Assembly: GCA_034110465.1 (NCBI GenBank)
Contig: JAWUZD010000007.1
Location: 1 to 64,000, forward strand
Source of the DNA: Aurantibacter sp034110465
GTDB taxonomy: Bacteria; Bacteroidota; Bacteroidia; Flavobacteriales; Flavobacteriaceae
Direction of reading: 5' to 3'
Length of the DNA stretch: 64,000 nt
Shown here: positions 7,987 through 16,377 of the stretch, one piece after another
Numbering within the stretch: position 1 is the first letter of the stretch
How the letters are laid out: the number at the start of each line of letters is the position of its first letter
The notes under the pieces: generated by a model
The model's database searches: none
What the model saw: only the letters and a program-made list of their open reading frames with translations
Told to the model about the DNA's origin: nothing
Translations under genes and position numbers: made by a program

Positions 7987-8634
7987 ATGGAAAAAGATTT
8001 AAGCAATTATAGAAAGTCTTATGAGCAAGGCGAATTACTTTTAAAAGATACGCCAGAAAACCCTATAGAGTTATTTCAGAAGTGGTTTTATGAAGTCGAT
8101 CATTTTTTTCCGAAAGACGAAACTAATGCAATGACTATTTCTACTATTGGAAAAGATGGTTTTCCAAAGAGTAGAGTCGTGTTACTAAAGAAATACACTT
8201 ACGAGGGTTTTATTTTTTACACTAATTACGAAAGTGAAAAAGGAAAAGCAATTTTAGTGAACCCAAACGTATGTTTAAGCTTTTTTTGGGCAGGAGCAGA
8301 ACGTCAAATTATAATAAAAGGGAAAGCTAAAAAAATAGCTGCAAATTTAAGCGACGGTTATTTTGAGTCAAGACCAAAAGGTAGCCAATTAGGAGCAATA
8401 GCATCAAATCAAAGTCAGCCAATTGAAAATCGAGAATTATTAGAAGCTAAACTAAAAGCTTTAGAAGAAACTTACAAAAATAAGGAGATTGAACGTCCTA
8501 GTTTTTGGGGTGGATTTATTATAGAACCATTTTCTATGGAGTTTTGGCAAGGAAGACCAAATAGATTACATGATAGAATAGTTTATAAATTAGATGAAGA
8601 ATATAATTGGATAAAAACAAGATTACAGCCTTAA
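7987..8634 (+). CDS. pdxH: Pyridoxamine 5'-phosphate oxidase
   Basis: A 215-residue FMN flavoprotein oxidising PNP/PMP to pyridoxal 5'-phosphate. Visible family features are the FMN-binding KSRVVLLKKY stretch (about 58-67), the RPKGSQLGAIASNQSQPI block (about 137-154) and the C-terminal GRPNRLHDR motif near residue 196. Length is normal for PdxH. It overlaps nothing and is followed after 1 nt by the SixA-like gene, suggesting co-transcription, although the functions are not obviously related. Confidence 0.96.
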   Translation: MEKDLSNYRKSYEQGELLLKDTPENPIELFQKWFYEVDHFFPKDETNAMTISTIGKDGFPKSRVVLLKKYTYEGFIFYTNYESEKGKAILVNPNVCLSFFWAGAERQIIIKGKAKKIAANLSDGYFESRPKGSQLGAIASNQSQPIENRELLEAKLKALEETYKNKEIERPSFWGGFIIEPFSMEFWQGRPNRLHDRIVYKLDEEYNWIKTRLQP

Positions 8635-8635
8635 A

Positions 8636-9124
8636 ATGAAACAGTTAATATTAATACGTCACGCTAAATCTTGTTGGGATAATAATTTAATAGATTCTAA
8701 AAGACCAATTAATAAAAGAGGAATAAATGATGCTGAATTAGTTTCTTTAGAATTAGCTAAGGACTCAACTATAAACCCAGATCTTATTTTAGTGAGTAAA
8801 GCTGAACGCACTAAAGAAACGGCTCAGATTTTTATAAAAAACCTTAAATGGAATAATATTGAAGCTCAACTAAACTCAGATTTGTATGATTTTTCTGGAG
8901 AATCCGCATTTAACGTAATTATATCTTGTCCAAATCACATAAATACTTTAGTCGTTTTTGGACATAATCCTACTTTTACTTTATTGGCAAGTCAATTAGG
9001 TTCAGAATTTATAGATAACATTCCAACATCTGGTGTTGTCGTTATTTCTTTTGATGTAGAAAAATGGGAATCTATTGAAAATGGAGAAACAATTAAAATA
9101 GTGTTTCATAGAGATTTAAAATAA
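8636..9124 (+). CDS. SixA-type histidine phosphatase
   Basis: A 162-residue histidine-phosphatase-superfamily protein. The phosphate-accepting RHG-type motif is LIRHAKSCWDN with Arg8-His9. A second catalytic His is in VVFGHNPTF. It is as short as E. coli SixA, which dephosphorylates phosphohistidine on signalling domains. It directly precedes ppk1 and ppx, so a role linked to phosphate or polyphosphate metabolism is plausible but unproven. Confidence 0.85.
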   Translation: MKQLILIRHAKSCWDNNLIDSKRPINKRGINDAELVSLELAKDSTINPDLILVSKAERTKETAQIFIKNLKWNNIEAQLNSDLYDFSGESAFNVIISCPNHINTLVVFGHNPTFTLLASQLGSEFIDNIPTSGVVVISFDVEKWESIENGETIKIVFHRDLK

Positions 9125-9137
9125 GCGAGTAATAAAT

Positions 9138-9145
9138 TATCTTTG
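9138..9145 (+). promoter_or_regulatory. Probable -7 promoter box of ppk1
   Basis: TATCTTTG matches TAnnTTTG and lies 19 nt before the ppk1 ATG, in the 40-nt gap after the SixA-like gene. It suggests ppk1-ppx can be transcribed separately from pdxH. Confidence 0.5.
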
Positions 9146-9164
9146 CCTTAAGATTACTAAAACA

Positions 9165-11216
9165 ATGACAAAAACTAATTATATATATACAAACCGAGAA
9201 TTAAGTTGGTTGCAATTTAATGGTCGTGTACTTCAAGAGGCAGCAGATAAAACAGTGCCATTAATTGAGCGTATGCGTTTTCTTGGGATTTTTTCTAATA
9301 ATTTAGATGAATTTTTTAAGGTTAGATACGCAACGGTAAAGCGAATTGACGATGCAGGTAAAGCTGGAAAAACAGAGCTAGGTGGAATAAAAGCATCAGA
9401 ATTACTAACTCAAATTACAGAAATAGTAATTAAACAACAAACAGAAAGTTTAAAAATCCTTAATAAAATTGAATTAGAATTAGAAAAAGAAGATATTTTT
9501 ATTATTAATGAAAAGGAGTTAGATAATTCTCAAAAAAACTTTTTAAGAGATTATTTTATTAAAAAAATAAGTCCAGCTTTAGTTACAATTATTTTAAACG
9601 AAGATATAGAATTACCAAATTTAAAAGACAGTGCAGCTTATTTAGCTATAAATATGCATTTAAAAAAAGGAAATCATCAGTATGCTTTAATTGAGATTTC
9701 TAAGAATATGGATCGTTTTATTGTATTACCTAAAAAAGAAGGTAAAGATTACATTATTATGGTAGATGATGTAATGCGTTTATGTTTAGATGATATTTTT
9801 AATATTTTCGATTATAAAAAAATCACAGCGCATATGATTAAAATTACCCGTGATGCAGAATTGGATCTTGAGAGTGATTTAAGTAAAAGTTTTATGGAGA
9901 AAATAAGCGACTCTGTAAAAGAACGTCAAGAAGGCGAACCAGTTAGATTTGTTTACGATAAAACTATAGACAAGAGTACATTAAACTTTTTTACAGATAA
10001 AATGGGAATTGATGCTACAGATAGTAGAATTCCTGGAGGAAGATATCATAACCGTAGAGATTATTTGAGTTTTCCAAGCTTAGGAAGAACAGATTTGTTG
10101 TACGATAAAATTGAAGCTTTACCAATAAAAGATTTAAGTTTGGAAGGTAGTATTTTTACGTCTATTTTAGAAAAAGATTATTTACTTTATACACCATATC
10201 AAACGTTTTCTTATGTGGTAAAATTCTTAAGAGAAGCAGCGTTAGACCCAAAAGTAAGATCAATAAAAATTACAATATATAGGTTAGCAGAAATTTCTCA
10301 AGTAGCAAGTTCTTTAATTAATGCAGCTAAAAACGGTAAAAAAGTAACGGTTTCTATGGAAATTCAAGCTCGTTTTGATGAGCAGGCAAATATTGAATAT
10401 GCAGAACAAATGCAGCGAGAAGGCGTTAATTTAATTTTTGGAGTTCAAGGATTAAAGGTGCATAGTAAAATGTGTGTTATAGAACGCGAAGAAGATTCTA
10501 AAATTAAACGTTATGGTTTTATAAGTACGGGTAATTTTAACGAGTCTACAGCTAAAATATATACAGATTTTACACTTTTTACGGCTAATCAGAAAATTTT
10601 AAAAGACGTAAATAAAGTATTTAATTTCTTTGAGGTTAATTACAAAATTTACCGTTTTAAACATATTATAACATCGCCACATTATACTAGAAATGCATTT
10701 TATAAATTAATAGATCAAGAAATTAAGAATAAATCCGAAGGTAAGCCTGCACATATTCGGTTAAAAATGAATAGTATTTCTAGTTATAAAATGATTAATA
10801 AATTATATGCGGCAAGTCAGGCTGGTGTTCAGATTCAAATGATAGTTCGAGGGATTTGTTGTCTAATTCCTGGTGTAAAAGGTATGAGTGAAAATATTGA
10901 AGTTACTAGTGTAATAGATAAATTTTTAGAACACACAAGAATGTCTGTTTTTTGTAATAATAATCAACCTAAAGTGTTTATTTCATCCGCAGATTGGATG
11001 ACAAGAAATATTGAAAATAGGGTAGAAGTGACTTGTCCTATTTATGATGAAGCCATAAAAGAACAATTGATAGAAATATTTAATATTTGTTGGAACGATA
11101 ATGTAAAATCGCGTATTTTAAACGAATCTGGCAATAATTCATATAAAAAGACAACGAAACTTAAAATTCGTTCGCAATTTGCAACTTATGATTTTTTGAA
11201 AGATCAATTAAACTAA
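9165..11216 (+). CDS. ppk1: Polyphosphate kinase 1
   Basis: A 683-residue enzyme that reversibly polymerises ATP gamma-phosphate into polyphosphate. The N-terminal NRELSWLQFNGRVLQEA is the PPK1 signature. The C-terminal half is a pair of phospholipase-D-like domains. The autophosphorylated histidine is expected in GLKVHSKMCVIE, and the second HKD-like region is around SADWMTRNIENRVEV near residues 606-620. Length is typical. It is followed after 6 nt by ppx, giving a synthesis/degradation pair. Confidence 0.97.
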   Translation: MTKTNYIYTNRELSWLQFNGRVLQEAADKTVPLIERMRFLGIFSNNLDEFFKVRYATVKRIDDAGKAGKTELGGIKASELLTQITEIVIKQQTESLKILNKIELELEKEDIFIINEKELDNSQKNFLRDYFIKKISPALVTIILNEDIELPNLKDSAAYLAINMHLKKGNHQYALIEISKNMDRFIVLPKKEGKDYIIMVDDVMRLCLDDIFNIFDYKKITAHMIKITRDAELDLESDLSKSFMEKISDSVKERQEGEPVRFVYDKTIDKSTLNFFTDKMGIDATDSRIPGGRYHNRRDYLSFPSLGRTDLLYDKIEALPIKDLSLEGSIFTSILEKDYLLYTPYQTFSYVVKFLREAALDPKVRSIKITIYRLAEISQVASSLINAAKNGKKVTVSMEIQARFDEQANIEYAEQMQREGVNLIFGVQGLKVHSKMCVIEREEDSKIKRYGFISTGNFNESTAKIYTDFTLFTANQKILKDVNKVFNFFEVNYKIYRFKHIITSPHYTRNAFYKLIDQEIKNKSEGKPAHIRLKMNSISSYKMINKLYAASQAGVQIQMIVRGICCLIPGVKGMSENIEVTSVIDKFLEHTRMSVFCNNNQPKVFISSADWMTRNIENRVEVTCPIYDEAIKEQLIEIFNICWNDNVKSRILNESGNNSYKKTTKLKIRSQFATYDFLKDQLN

Positions 11217-11222
11217 CCATTT

Positions 11223-12134
11223 ATGCTTAATATAAAAAAATATGCAGCAATAGATATAGGTTCCAATGCTGTTAGGCTTTTAATTTCTAATATTATAGAA
11301 GTTAAAGGAGAACCGGTTCAGTTTAAAAAAAGCTCATTAGTTCGTGTGCCTATTCGTTTAGGTGAAGACGTTTTCATGAAAGGTAAGATTTCAAAAGAAA
11401 ACAAAGCGCGTATGTTAGATACTATGGCTGCTTTTAAACTTTTAATGAAATCTCATAAGGTTGTAAAATATAAAGCATGTGCAACATCTGCAATGCGCGA
11501 AGCTGAAAATGGTAGAGAATTAGTTGCTTTTATTTTTAAGGAAACAGGTGTTAATATTGATATTATTGAAGGCGAAGAAGAAGCTGCAATAATTGCGGAA
11601 ACAGATTTAAATGATTTTATAAAACCAGATAAGACCTATTTGTATGTAGATGTTGGTGGTGGTAGTACAGAGTTTTCAGTTATTCATAAAGGAAAAAAAA
11701 TAGATTCTAAATCTTTTAAAATAGGAACAGTACGTTTATTAAAAGATATTGTTAAAAAGGAAGCTTGGCTAGAACTTGAGGAGTGGATTACATCCAAAAC
11801 AAAAAAATACTCAAATATAGAAGTTATTGGTTCTGGAGGTAATATTAACAAGATATTTAAACTTTCTGGTAAAGCACAATCAAAACCTTTAACTTATTTC
11901 TATTTAACGTCTTATTATAAGATGCTTCAAAGTTATTCTTATGAAGAACGCATATATAAACTAGACTTAAATCAAGATAGAGCAGATGTAATTATACCTG
12001 CTTGTCGTATTTATTTATCAGCAATGAAATGGTCTGGAGCTAAAAATATTTATGTTCCTAAAATTGGATTGTCAGATGGTATTATAAAAAGCGTGTATCA
12101 TAATAAGGTTTCTGGTCAAACAAAGATAGATTAG
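11223..12134 (+). CDS. ppx: Exopolyphosphatase / Ppx-GppA phosphatase family
   Basis: A 303-residue ASKHA-fold phosphatase. The first phosphate loop is AAIDIGSNAVRLLI (residues 8-21) and the second is YVDVGGGSTEF (about 141-151). It is as short as the catalytic core of Ppx/GppA and lacks the C-terminal HD-like extension of E. coli Ppx. Directly behind ppk1, it most likely degrades polyphosphate; pppGpp hydrolysis is the alternative activity in this family. Confidence 0.93.
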   Translation: MLNIKKYAAIDIGSNAVRLLISNIIEVKGEPVQFKKSSLVRVPIRLGEDVFMKGKISKENKARMLDTMAAFKLLMKSHKVVKYKACATSAMREAENGRELVAFIFKETGVNIDIIEGEEEAAIIAETDLNDFIKPDKTYLYVDVGGGSTEFSVIHKGKKIDSKSFKIGTVRLLKDIVKKEAWLELEEWITSKTKKYSNIEVIGSGGNINKIFKLSGKAQSKPLTYFYLTSYYKMLQSYSYEERIYKLDLNQDRADVIIPACRIYLSAMKWSGAKNIYVPKIGLSDGIIKSVYHNKVSGQTKID

Positions 12135-12214
12135 GTATTTTAGCTATTTTATTTAAGCATATTATTTAAAACTATTATATTAGCCATAGAATTAAACACA
12201 ATAAACTAAAATAA

Positions 12215-12748
12215 ATGAAAAAATATTTACTAATAATCGCCTTATTATTCAGTGTTTCTTTAACATTTGCACAAGAGAATGTGTTTGGTGTAAGAGCAGG
12301 TTTTAATGTTACAAATTTAGACTTTAGACCAGAAGTTCCTGCTGGAGTAGAAAATGCACATAGAAATGGATTTGCAATTGGTTTTCTTGCTGAATATGGT
12401 ATTTCAGAAAAGTTCTCTATAGCTCCAGAAATTCAGTTTTCTGCAGAAGGTGCAAAAGATAAAGAATTTCGTTTAGATTATTTACAAATGCCAATTTTGT
12501 TGAATTACAAAATTACACGTAAAATAGCTTTAGGTGTTGGACCGCAAATTAGTTTAAAAGCGCATGATTACGAAGATGGTTTTCAAAATTTAGTCTATTC
12601 TGGAATTGCTGGTTTAACTTATATGATAACAGATGAAATATTTGTTGACGCACGTTTTTCTTATGGTTTAACAAATATATTTGATGATTTAACTGGTTTA
12701 GAAGCTATAAATAAGAATTTGCAATTTGGATTTGGTATAAAGCTATAA
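12215..12748 (+). CDS. PorT-like outer-membrane beta-barrel protein
   Basis: A 177-residue protein with a clear signal peptide (MKKYLLIIALLFSVSLTFAQ) followed by a small barrel of the outer-membrane beta-barrel (PorT/OmpA-like) family: FGVRAGFNVTNLDF, FAIGFLAEYGI, LQMPILLNYKITRKIALGVG, and a C-terminal aromatic strand FGFGIKL. Function unknown; these are abundant surface proteins in Bacteroidota. It is transcribed alone, with a strong hairpin after it. Confidence 0.8.
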   Translation: MKKYLLIIALLFSVSLTFAQENVFGVRAGFNVTNLDFRPEVPAGVENAHRNGFAIGFLAEYGISEKFSIAPEIQFSAEGAKDKEFRLDYLQMPILLNYKITRKIALGVGPQISLKAHDYEDGFQNLVYSGIAGLTYMITDEIFVDARFSYGLTNIFDDLTGLEAINKNLQFGFGIKL

Positions 12749-12766
12749 TTCTATATTACATAAAAT

Positions 12767-12800
12767 AAAAAAATCCAATTTGAAAGAATTGGATTTTTTT
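12767..12800. terminator. Bidirectional terminator
   Basis: Perfect 14-bp inverted repeat aaaaaaatccaatt / aattggattttttt with a 6-nt loop (tgaaag). T-tracts occur on both strands, so it can end the + strand barrel gene and the - strand miaE unit that converge here. Confidence 0.93.
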
Positions 12801-12822
12801 ATGCTTTAAATATATTTAAAAC

Positions 12823-13422
12823 TTATCCGTGGATAGTTCCATCTTTACTTAGGTCTTTCATTATTTCTGCTTCAAAGCTAAGTAAATCTTGCCACTTATT
12901 GTTTACCTCTTCAAGGTTTCCATATTGTCTAGCAAAGCTTAAAAACATAGTGTAGTGGTTAGCTTCGCTTACCATTAATTTGTAATAGAATTCTGCCAGT
13001 TCTTTATCTTTTAATTCTTCTGATAATAGTCTAAAACGTTCACAGCTTCTGGCTTCAATTAAAGCCGCATATAATAATCTGTGCACTAATTGTGTGGTTC
13101 TACTTCCGCCTTTTGGAAAAAAAGTAATTAGCTTTATGACATAATCGTCTCGTCTATCTCTACCTAAAACCCAACCATTAGCTAAAATACGATCGTGTAC
13201 CATTTTAAAATGACTAATTTCTTCTTTTACTAAAGCAGTCATTTCTGTAACTAAGTCACTGTATTCTGGGAAGCCTACAATAAAAGAAATAGCTGTGCTA
13301 GCTGCTTTTTGCTCACAAAAGGCATGGTCTGTTAAGATCTCTTTTACATTTTTCTCTACAATATTTACCCATCTTGGATCCGTTGGTAATTTAAGTCCAA
13401 GCATTTTTATAGCGTCACTCAT
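12823..13422 (-). CDS. miaE: tRNA-(ms2io6A)-hydroxylase MiaE, paralogue 1
   Basis: A 199-residue ferritin-like diiron monooxygenase that hydroxylates 2-methylthio-N6-isopentenyl-adenosine at tRNA position 37. Candidate iron ligands are visible in CEQKAA, KEEISHF, EARSCER and SEANHYT. A second, clearly homologous gene lies at 16.4-17.0 kb. The protein ends GTIHG, like the paralogue's GSIHG. It is 27 nt downstream of a lipoprotein gene and may be the last gene of a dnaX-lipoprotein-miaE transcript. An internal Met at residue 7 aligns with the paralogue's start, so the first six residues are uncertain. Confidence 0.9.
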   Translation of the reverse strand: MSDAIKMLGLKLPTDPRWVNIVEKNVKEILTDHAFCEQKAASTAISFIVGFPEYSDLVTEMTALVKEEISHFKMVHDRILANGWVLGRDRRDDYVIKLITFFPKGGSRTTQLVHRLLYAALIEARSCERFRLLSEELKDKELAEFYYKLMVSEANHYTMFLSFARQYGNLEEVNNKWQDLLSFEAEIMKDLSKDGTIHG

Positions 13423-13449
13423 AATATTTCTAAGTCTATTTATTGTATT

Positions 13450-14019
13450 TTAATCTAATTCGTCAAAAATAGGTTGAATATAATAAGCGCTATCTTTTGT
13501 AATTTTTAGTTCGTAAAGATTACACATATTAGATTCTGGAGCACAATAGTCAATGATTATTGTAATAAATTCATTATTTGTACTGCTGTCTAGCCAAACA
13601 CTATGAAGTGTACATTCAGACTTAAAATCAATAAAGGATTTATCGTGTTTTAAAATGAATTGTTTATTGATTTGGTTTTCAAATATGATTTGGTCTTTAT
13701 AATGAACTATAACGTAGGAGTTGTTGTCTCTATAGTATTGTTTATAATTAGTGTTTTTAATTTTAAATTCTTTTAATACTGAACTATTCATGTCAGTTGT
13801 AGTAATTATTTGTATTCTAAAATTATTACTTAAAATAGAATCAGTAATATGTTTTTCTGCTTTTTCTGGAAAAAATTTAACTTCTTCACTAAAAGAATCC
13901 AATAATTTATTTTCTTTTAAAACTCTTTCAGGCGATTTATGTACACGATCACGACCATCGCAACTTAAAAAGAAACCGATAATTATTACTAAACTGATAA
14001 AAGAAATTAGTTTTTTCAT
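13450..14019 (-). CDS. Lipoprotein of unknown function
   Basis: A 189-residue predicted lipoprotein: hydrophobic signal MKKLISFISLVIIIGFFLSC with lipobox Cys20, then a charged mature domain with alternating strands and a Cys-containing C-terminal part (IIDYCAPESNMCNLYELK). I do not recognise the family. It lies 26 nt after dnaX and 27 nt before miaE on the same strand. Expected location is the inner face of the outer membrane or the cell surface. Confidence 0.75.
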   Translation of the reverse strand: MKKLISFISLVIIIGFFLSCDGRDRVHKSPERVLKENKLLDSFSEEVKFFPEKAEKHITDSILSNNFRIQIITTTDMNSSVLKEFKIKNTNYKQYYRDNNSYVIVHYKDQIIFENQINKQFILKHDKSFIDFKSECTLHSVWLDSSTNNEFITIIIDYCAPESNMCNLYELKITKDSAYYIQPIFDELD

Positions 14020-14045
14020 TTTAATTGTTTTTTAAAAACGGGAGA

Positions 14046-14684
14046 CTATTTAATATCTAAATCAAACATATTTTTAAGGAGTTCTAAATTAGGGTAAGTT
14101 TCCTTTAGTTTGTTATATTTCTCTTGAGAAGTATAAGCGTATTTTTTCTGAAGAACTTCGTTTACATCAATATTAAAAGATATGTCATAGTTGTTTAGTG
14201 TCTTTCTAAGGTGATTTAAAATATCGTAAGATTCACGTTCTAATTCAATCTTATTAGTTTCATTAGGAAATGTAAGGTTTACTATTGCGCCATTAAGTTT
14301 TGGAGTGGCTAAACTTAAAATAGAAGCCATATTAAATTCTCTTTTCTCTTCAAGATTATCTATGTACGCTTTCCAAATCTCCAAAAAAGTGGCTTCTGTA
14401 AACGTGTCTGTTGGTAGATTTTCCTCATCTATTACAACATCTAACTGCTTTATTAAATGATCTTTTTTAGCTTTTATACTTTTTAAAGATAACCCAGAAG
14501 TTCTTTTTGTAGCTTGATTTAAAACAATTTTAGGTTTTTCTTGTATTTCAACTTTTGAAGATTCTGTTTGAGCTACTGTTTTTGGTTCAGAAACTGGTGT
14601 AGTTACTTCTGGTGTGCTAATTTTTATTGGCTCAATACCTTTAGTTCTAAAAAATGAAGGTGAAATTATGTAGCGGCTAAGCTT
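14046..14684 (-). CDS. dnaX: DnaX tau C-terminal extension, reached by -1 slippage
   Basis: This frame has no plausible start of its own at the junction but is open from the A10 run at 14683-14692 down to 14046 (212 codons). Translation after the slip begins KLSRYIISPSFFRTKG, passes a linker rich in Pro/Thr/Glu, and contains the conserved SGLSLKSIKAKK and FLEIWKAYIDNLEEKRE segments of Bacteroidota DnaX tau tails. Joined to residues 1-357 of the 0 frame it makes a protein of about 569 residues, the normal length. It should carry the polymerase- and helicase-binding part of tau. See the slippery site and the 0-frame entry. Confidence 0.85.
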   Translation of the reverse strand, partial: KLSRYIISPSFFRTKGIEPIKISTPEVTTPVSEPKTVAQTESSKVEIQEKPKIVLNQATKRTSGLSLKSIKAKKDHLIKQLDVVIDEENLPTDTFTEATFLEIWKAYIDNLEEKREFNMASILSLATPKLNGAIVNLTFPNETNKIELERESYDILNHLRKTLNNYDISFNIDVNEVLQKKYAYTSQEKYNKLKETYPNLELLKNMFDLDIK

Positions 14685-15754
14685 TTTTTTTTAGCAGAAT
14701 CGTGTGTAATAGATGCTAATTGCATTAAGCAAAGCTCTACTAATAAACGCTGGTTTTTACTGCTTTTATATTTTAAGTCTGTAGCGTTTGCTAATTCTAT
14801 ACCTTGAATTAAAAACTCTTGACTAGATTTAATTGCTTGCTTAGCGTATTTTTCTTTGGTTTGATCTCCAACTTCTAATAACGAAAGTGTTTCTGGAGAT
14901 TGACAAACTAATAAATCTCTAAAATGACTAGCTAATCCAGAGATATAGTGATGTCCATCAAATCCTTTTGCAAGAATTTCGTTAAACTGCACCAATAAAT
15001 TAGGGATTTTATTTTCTAAAATATAATCGGTAGAACTAAAATATGTTTCGTAATCTAAGACATTTAAGTTTTCGGTTACCGCTTGTCTTGTTAGGTTTTT
15101 TCCAGCAAAACTAACCACACGATCAAAAATAGATAAAGCATCTCTCATGGCGCCATCTGCTTTTTGAGCAATAATATGTAATGCATCTTCATCTGCGGTA
15201 ATACCTTGCTCTTTAGCAATGTATTTTAAGTAGTTTTTAGCATCAGAAACCGTAATTCGTTTAAAATCGAAAATTTGACAACGTGATAAAATGGTTGGAA
15301 TAATTTTATGTTTCTCTGTAGTTGCTAAAATAAATATACAATGTTTTGGCGGTTCTTCTAAGGTCTTTAAAAAGGCATTAAAAGCGGCTTGAGAAAGCAT
15401 ATGCACCTCATCTATAATATATACTTTGTATTTTCCTACTTGTGGTGGAATTCTAACTTGATCTGTAAGGCTTCTAATATCGTCTACAGAATTGTTAGAA
15501 GCTGCATCTAATTCAAAAATATTGAAAGCAAAATCCTCATCGGTTATGTCATAACCTTCAGAATTAATCATTTTAGCCAAAATACGAGCACAACTGGTTT
15601 TACCAACACCTCTAGGACCAGTAAATAACAAGGCTTGTGCTAAATGATTGTTTTCAATAGCACTTAATAACGTATTTGTAATAGCTTGCTGACCAACAAC
15701 GTCCTTAAACGTTTGTGGTCTGTATTTACGAGCCGATACTACAAAATGTTCCAA
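14666..15754 (-). CDS. dnaX: DNA polymerase III clamp-loader subunit, gamma-like 0-frame product
   Basis: The 0 frame encodes 362 residues: the AAA+ ATPase and lid of DnaX. RPQTFKDVVGQ opens it, Walker A is GPRGVGKTS (about 46-54), Walker B with DEVH is YIIDEVHMLS (about 112-121), sensor 1 is ILATTEKHK, and the SRC motif is TILSRCQIF. The usual four-Cys zinc knuckle after Walker A is largely absent (only a short ARILAKMINSEGY stretch). The frame stops five residues after three Lys codons that form an A10 run. The short product resembles gamma; a -1 slip gives tau. It loads the sliding clamp at the replication fork. Probable promoter at 15780. Confidence 0.95.
   Translation of the reverse strand: MEHFVVSARKYRPQTFKDVVGQQAITNTLLSAIENNHLAQALLFTGPRGVGKTSCARILAKMINSEGYDITDEDFAFNIFELDAASNNSVDDIRSLTDQVRIPPQVGKYKVYIIDEVHMLSQAAFNAFLKTLEEPPKHCIFILATTEKHKIIPTILSRCQIFDFKRITVSDAKNYLKYIAKEQGITADEDALHIIAQKADGAMRDALSIFDRVVSFAGKNLTRQAVTENLNVLDYETYFSSTDYILENKIPNLLVQFNEILAKGFDGHHYISGLASHFRDLLVCQSPETLSLLEVGDQTKEKYAKQAIKSSQEFLIQGIELANATDLKYKSSKNQRLLVELCLMQLASITHDSAKKKSLAAT
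14683..14692 (-). promoter_or_regulatory. dnaX slippery site (A10 run)
   Basis: On the - strand GCT is followed by ten A residues and then GCTTAG. In the 0 frame this is Ala-Lys-Lys-Lys-Ser, then stop five codons on. Re-reading one base, or adding one A to the mRNA, places ribosomes in the -1 frame that stays open for 212 codons. dnaX genes in E. coli (ribosomal frameshift at A AAA AAG) and Thermus (transcriptional slippage on an A-run) use the same principle. I see no strong stimulatory stem-loop or upstream Shine-Dalgarno-like element, which favours transcriptional slippage (inference). Confidence 0.8.
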
Positions 15755-15779
15755 TTATAATAACTATTTTAATGATCAA

Positions 15780-15787
15780 CAAATTTA
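15780..15787 (-). promoter_or_regulatory. Probable -7 promoter box of dnaX
   Basis: Read on the - strand the sequence is TAAATTTG, a TAnnTTTG match, 26 nt before the dnaX ATG. A TTG lies upstream, but with only 14 nt spacing, shorter than ideal. Confidence 0.45.
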
Positions 15788-15866
15788 AAGAATAGCAATA
15801 ACAATACGTAGTTTTTGGAAACTGAAATAGTCAATAGTTATTAACAAATATTAATAGATTCTTATT

Positions 15867-15897
15867 TGTATTTTGTTTTCTCTTAATTGTACCTTTG
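15867..15897 (+). promoter_or_regulatory. Promoter of rnpB
   Basis: TTG (15867-15869), a 20-nt spacer and TACCTTTG (15890-15897) fit the Bacteroidota consensus TTG-N17-20-TAnnTTTG. The box ends 7 nt before the predicted 5' end of the RNase P RNA, exactly where the start site should be, making this the best-supported promoter in the window. Confidence 0.75.
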
Positions 15898-15904
15898 CAA
15901 CTTA

Positions 15905-16214
15905 AAGCAGATCGCCTTATCGCGTCTTGATTTATTTAAGATGAGGAAAGTCCGAACACCATAGTGTAGTATAGTGGCTAACAGCCATCAGTCGAGAGAT
16001 TAGGAAAAGTGCAACAGAAAGTATGTACAGGTAATGCTGTAGTGAAACCAGGTAAACTCTATACGGTGCAATCTCATGTAAATTAACGTTTGAGCGTACA
16101 CGCGTAATGTTAAAGGGTAGAGAGCTAAAGTGTACTGGTAACAGTGCACGTAGATAAATGATAAGGGTTTTTTAGTTCTCTAAAGAATACAAAATTCGGC
16201 TTATAGATCTGCTT
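15905..16214 (+). ncRNA. rnpB: RNase P RNA (class A)
   Basis: About 310 nt with the hallmark P4 strand gaggaaagtccg (15943-15954), the acagaaa segment near 16014, and a 3' part with aaattcggcttat. The ends aagcagatc (15905-15913) and gatctgctt (16206-16214) pair perfectly as helix P1. A T-tract follows at once, so P1 may also act as terminator. It is the catalytic RNA removing tRNA 5' leaders. It lies on the + strand between - strand dnaX and the second miaE. Confidence 0.95.
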
Positions 16215-16278
16215 TTTTTATAATAGAATTTCTTCCTTAAAGATTTAAAAGTCTAAATTGTTTTTTCTAGATAGATTA

Positions 16279-16308
16279 TGGATTCTGCATCGTAGCGCAG
16301 AATGACAA
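16279..16308. repeat. Short dispersed palindrome, copy 2
   Basis: Inverted repeat attctgc / gcagaat with an 8-nt loop inside a 30-nt element that, in reverse complement, matches the copy at 4871-4900. It lies in the 163-nt gap between rnpB and the second miaE, otherwise without recognised features. Confidence 0.5.
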
Positions 16309-16377
16309 ATAAACAGTTAAACAAATCAACTTATAACCTTTAAACCAATTTTTGTATTTTTATTTTTCACATTAAAT

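Noticed and set aside
14046..15754. dnaX as a simple pseudogene caused by frameshift
   Set aside because: dnaX is essential, both frames keep conserved sequence and the break lies exactly on an A10 run just as in known slippage-regulated dnaX genes; recoding or sequencing error are both more likely than true loss.
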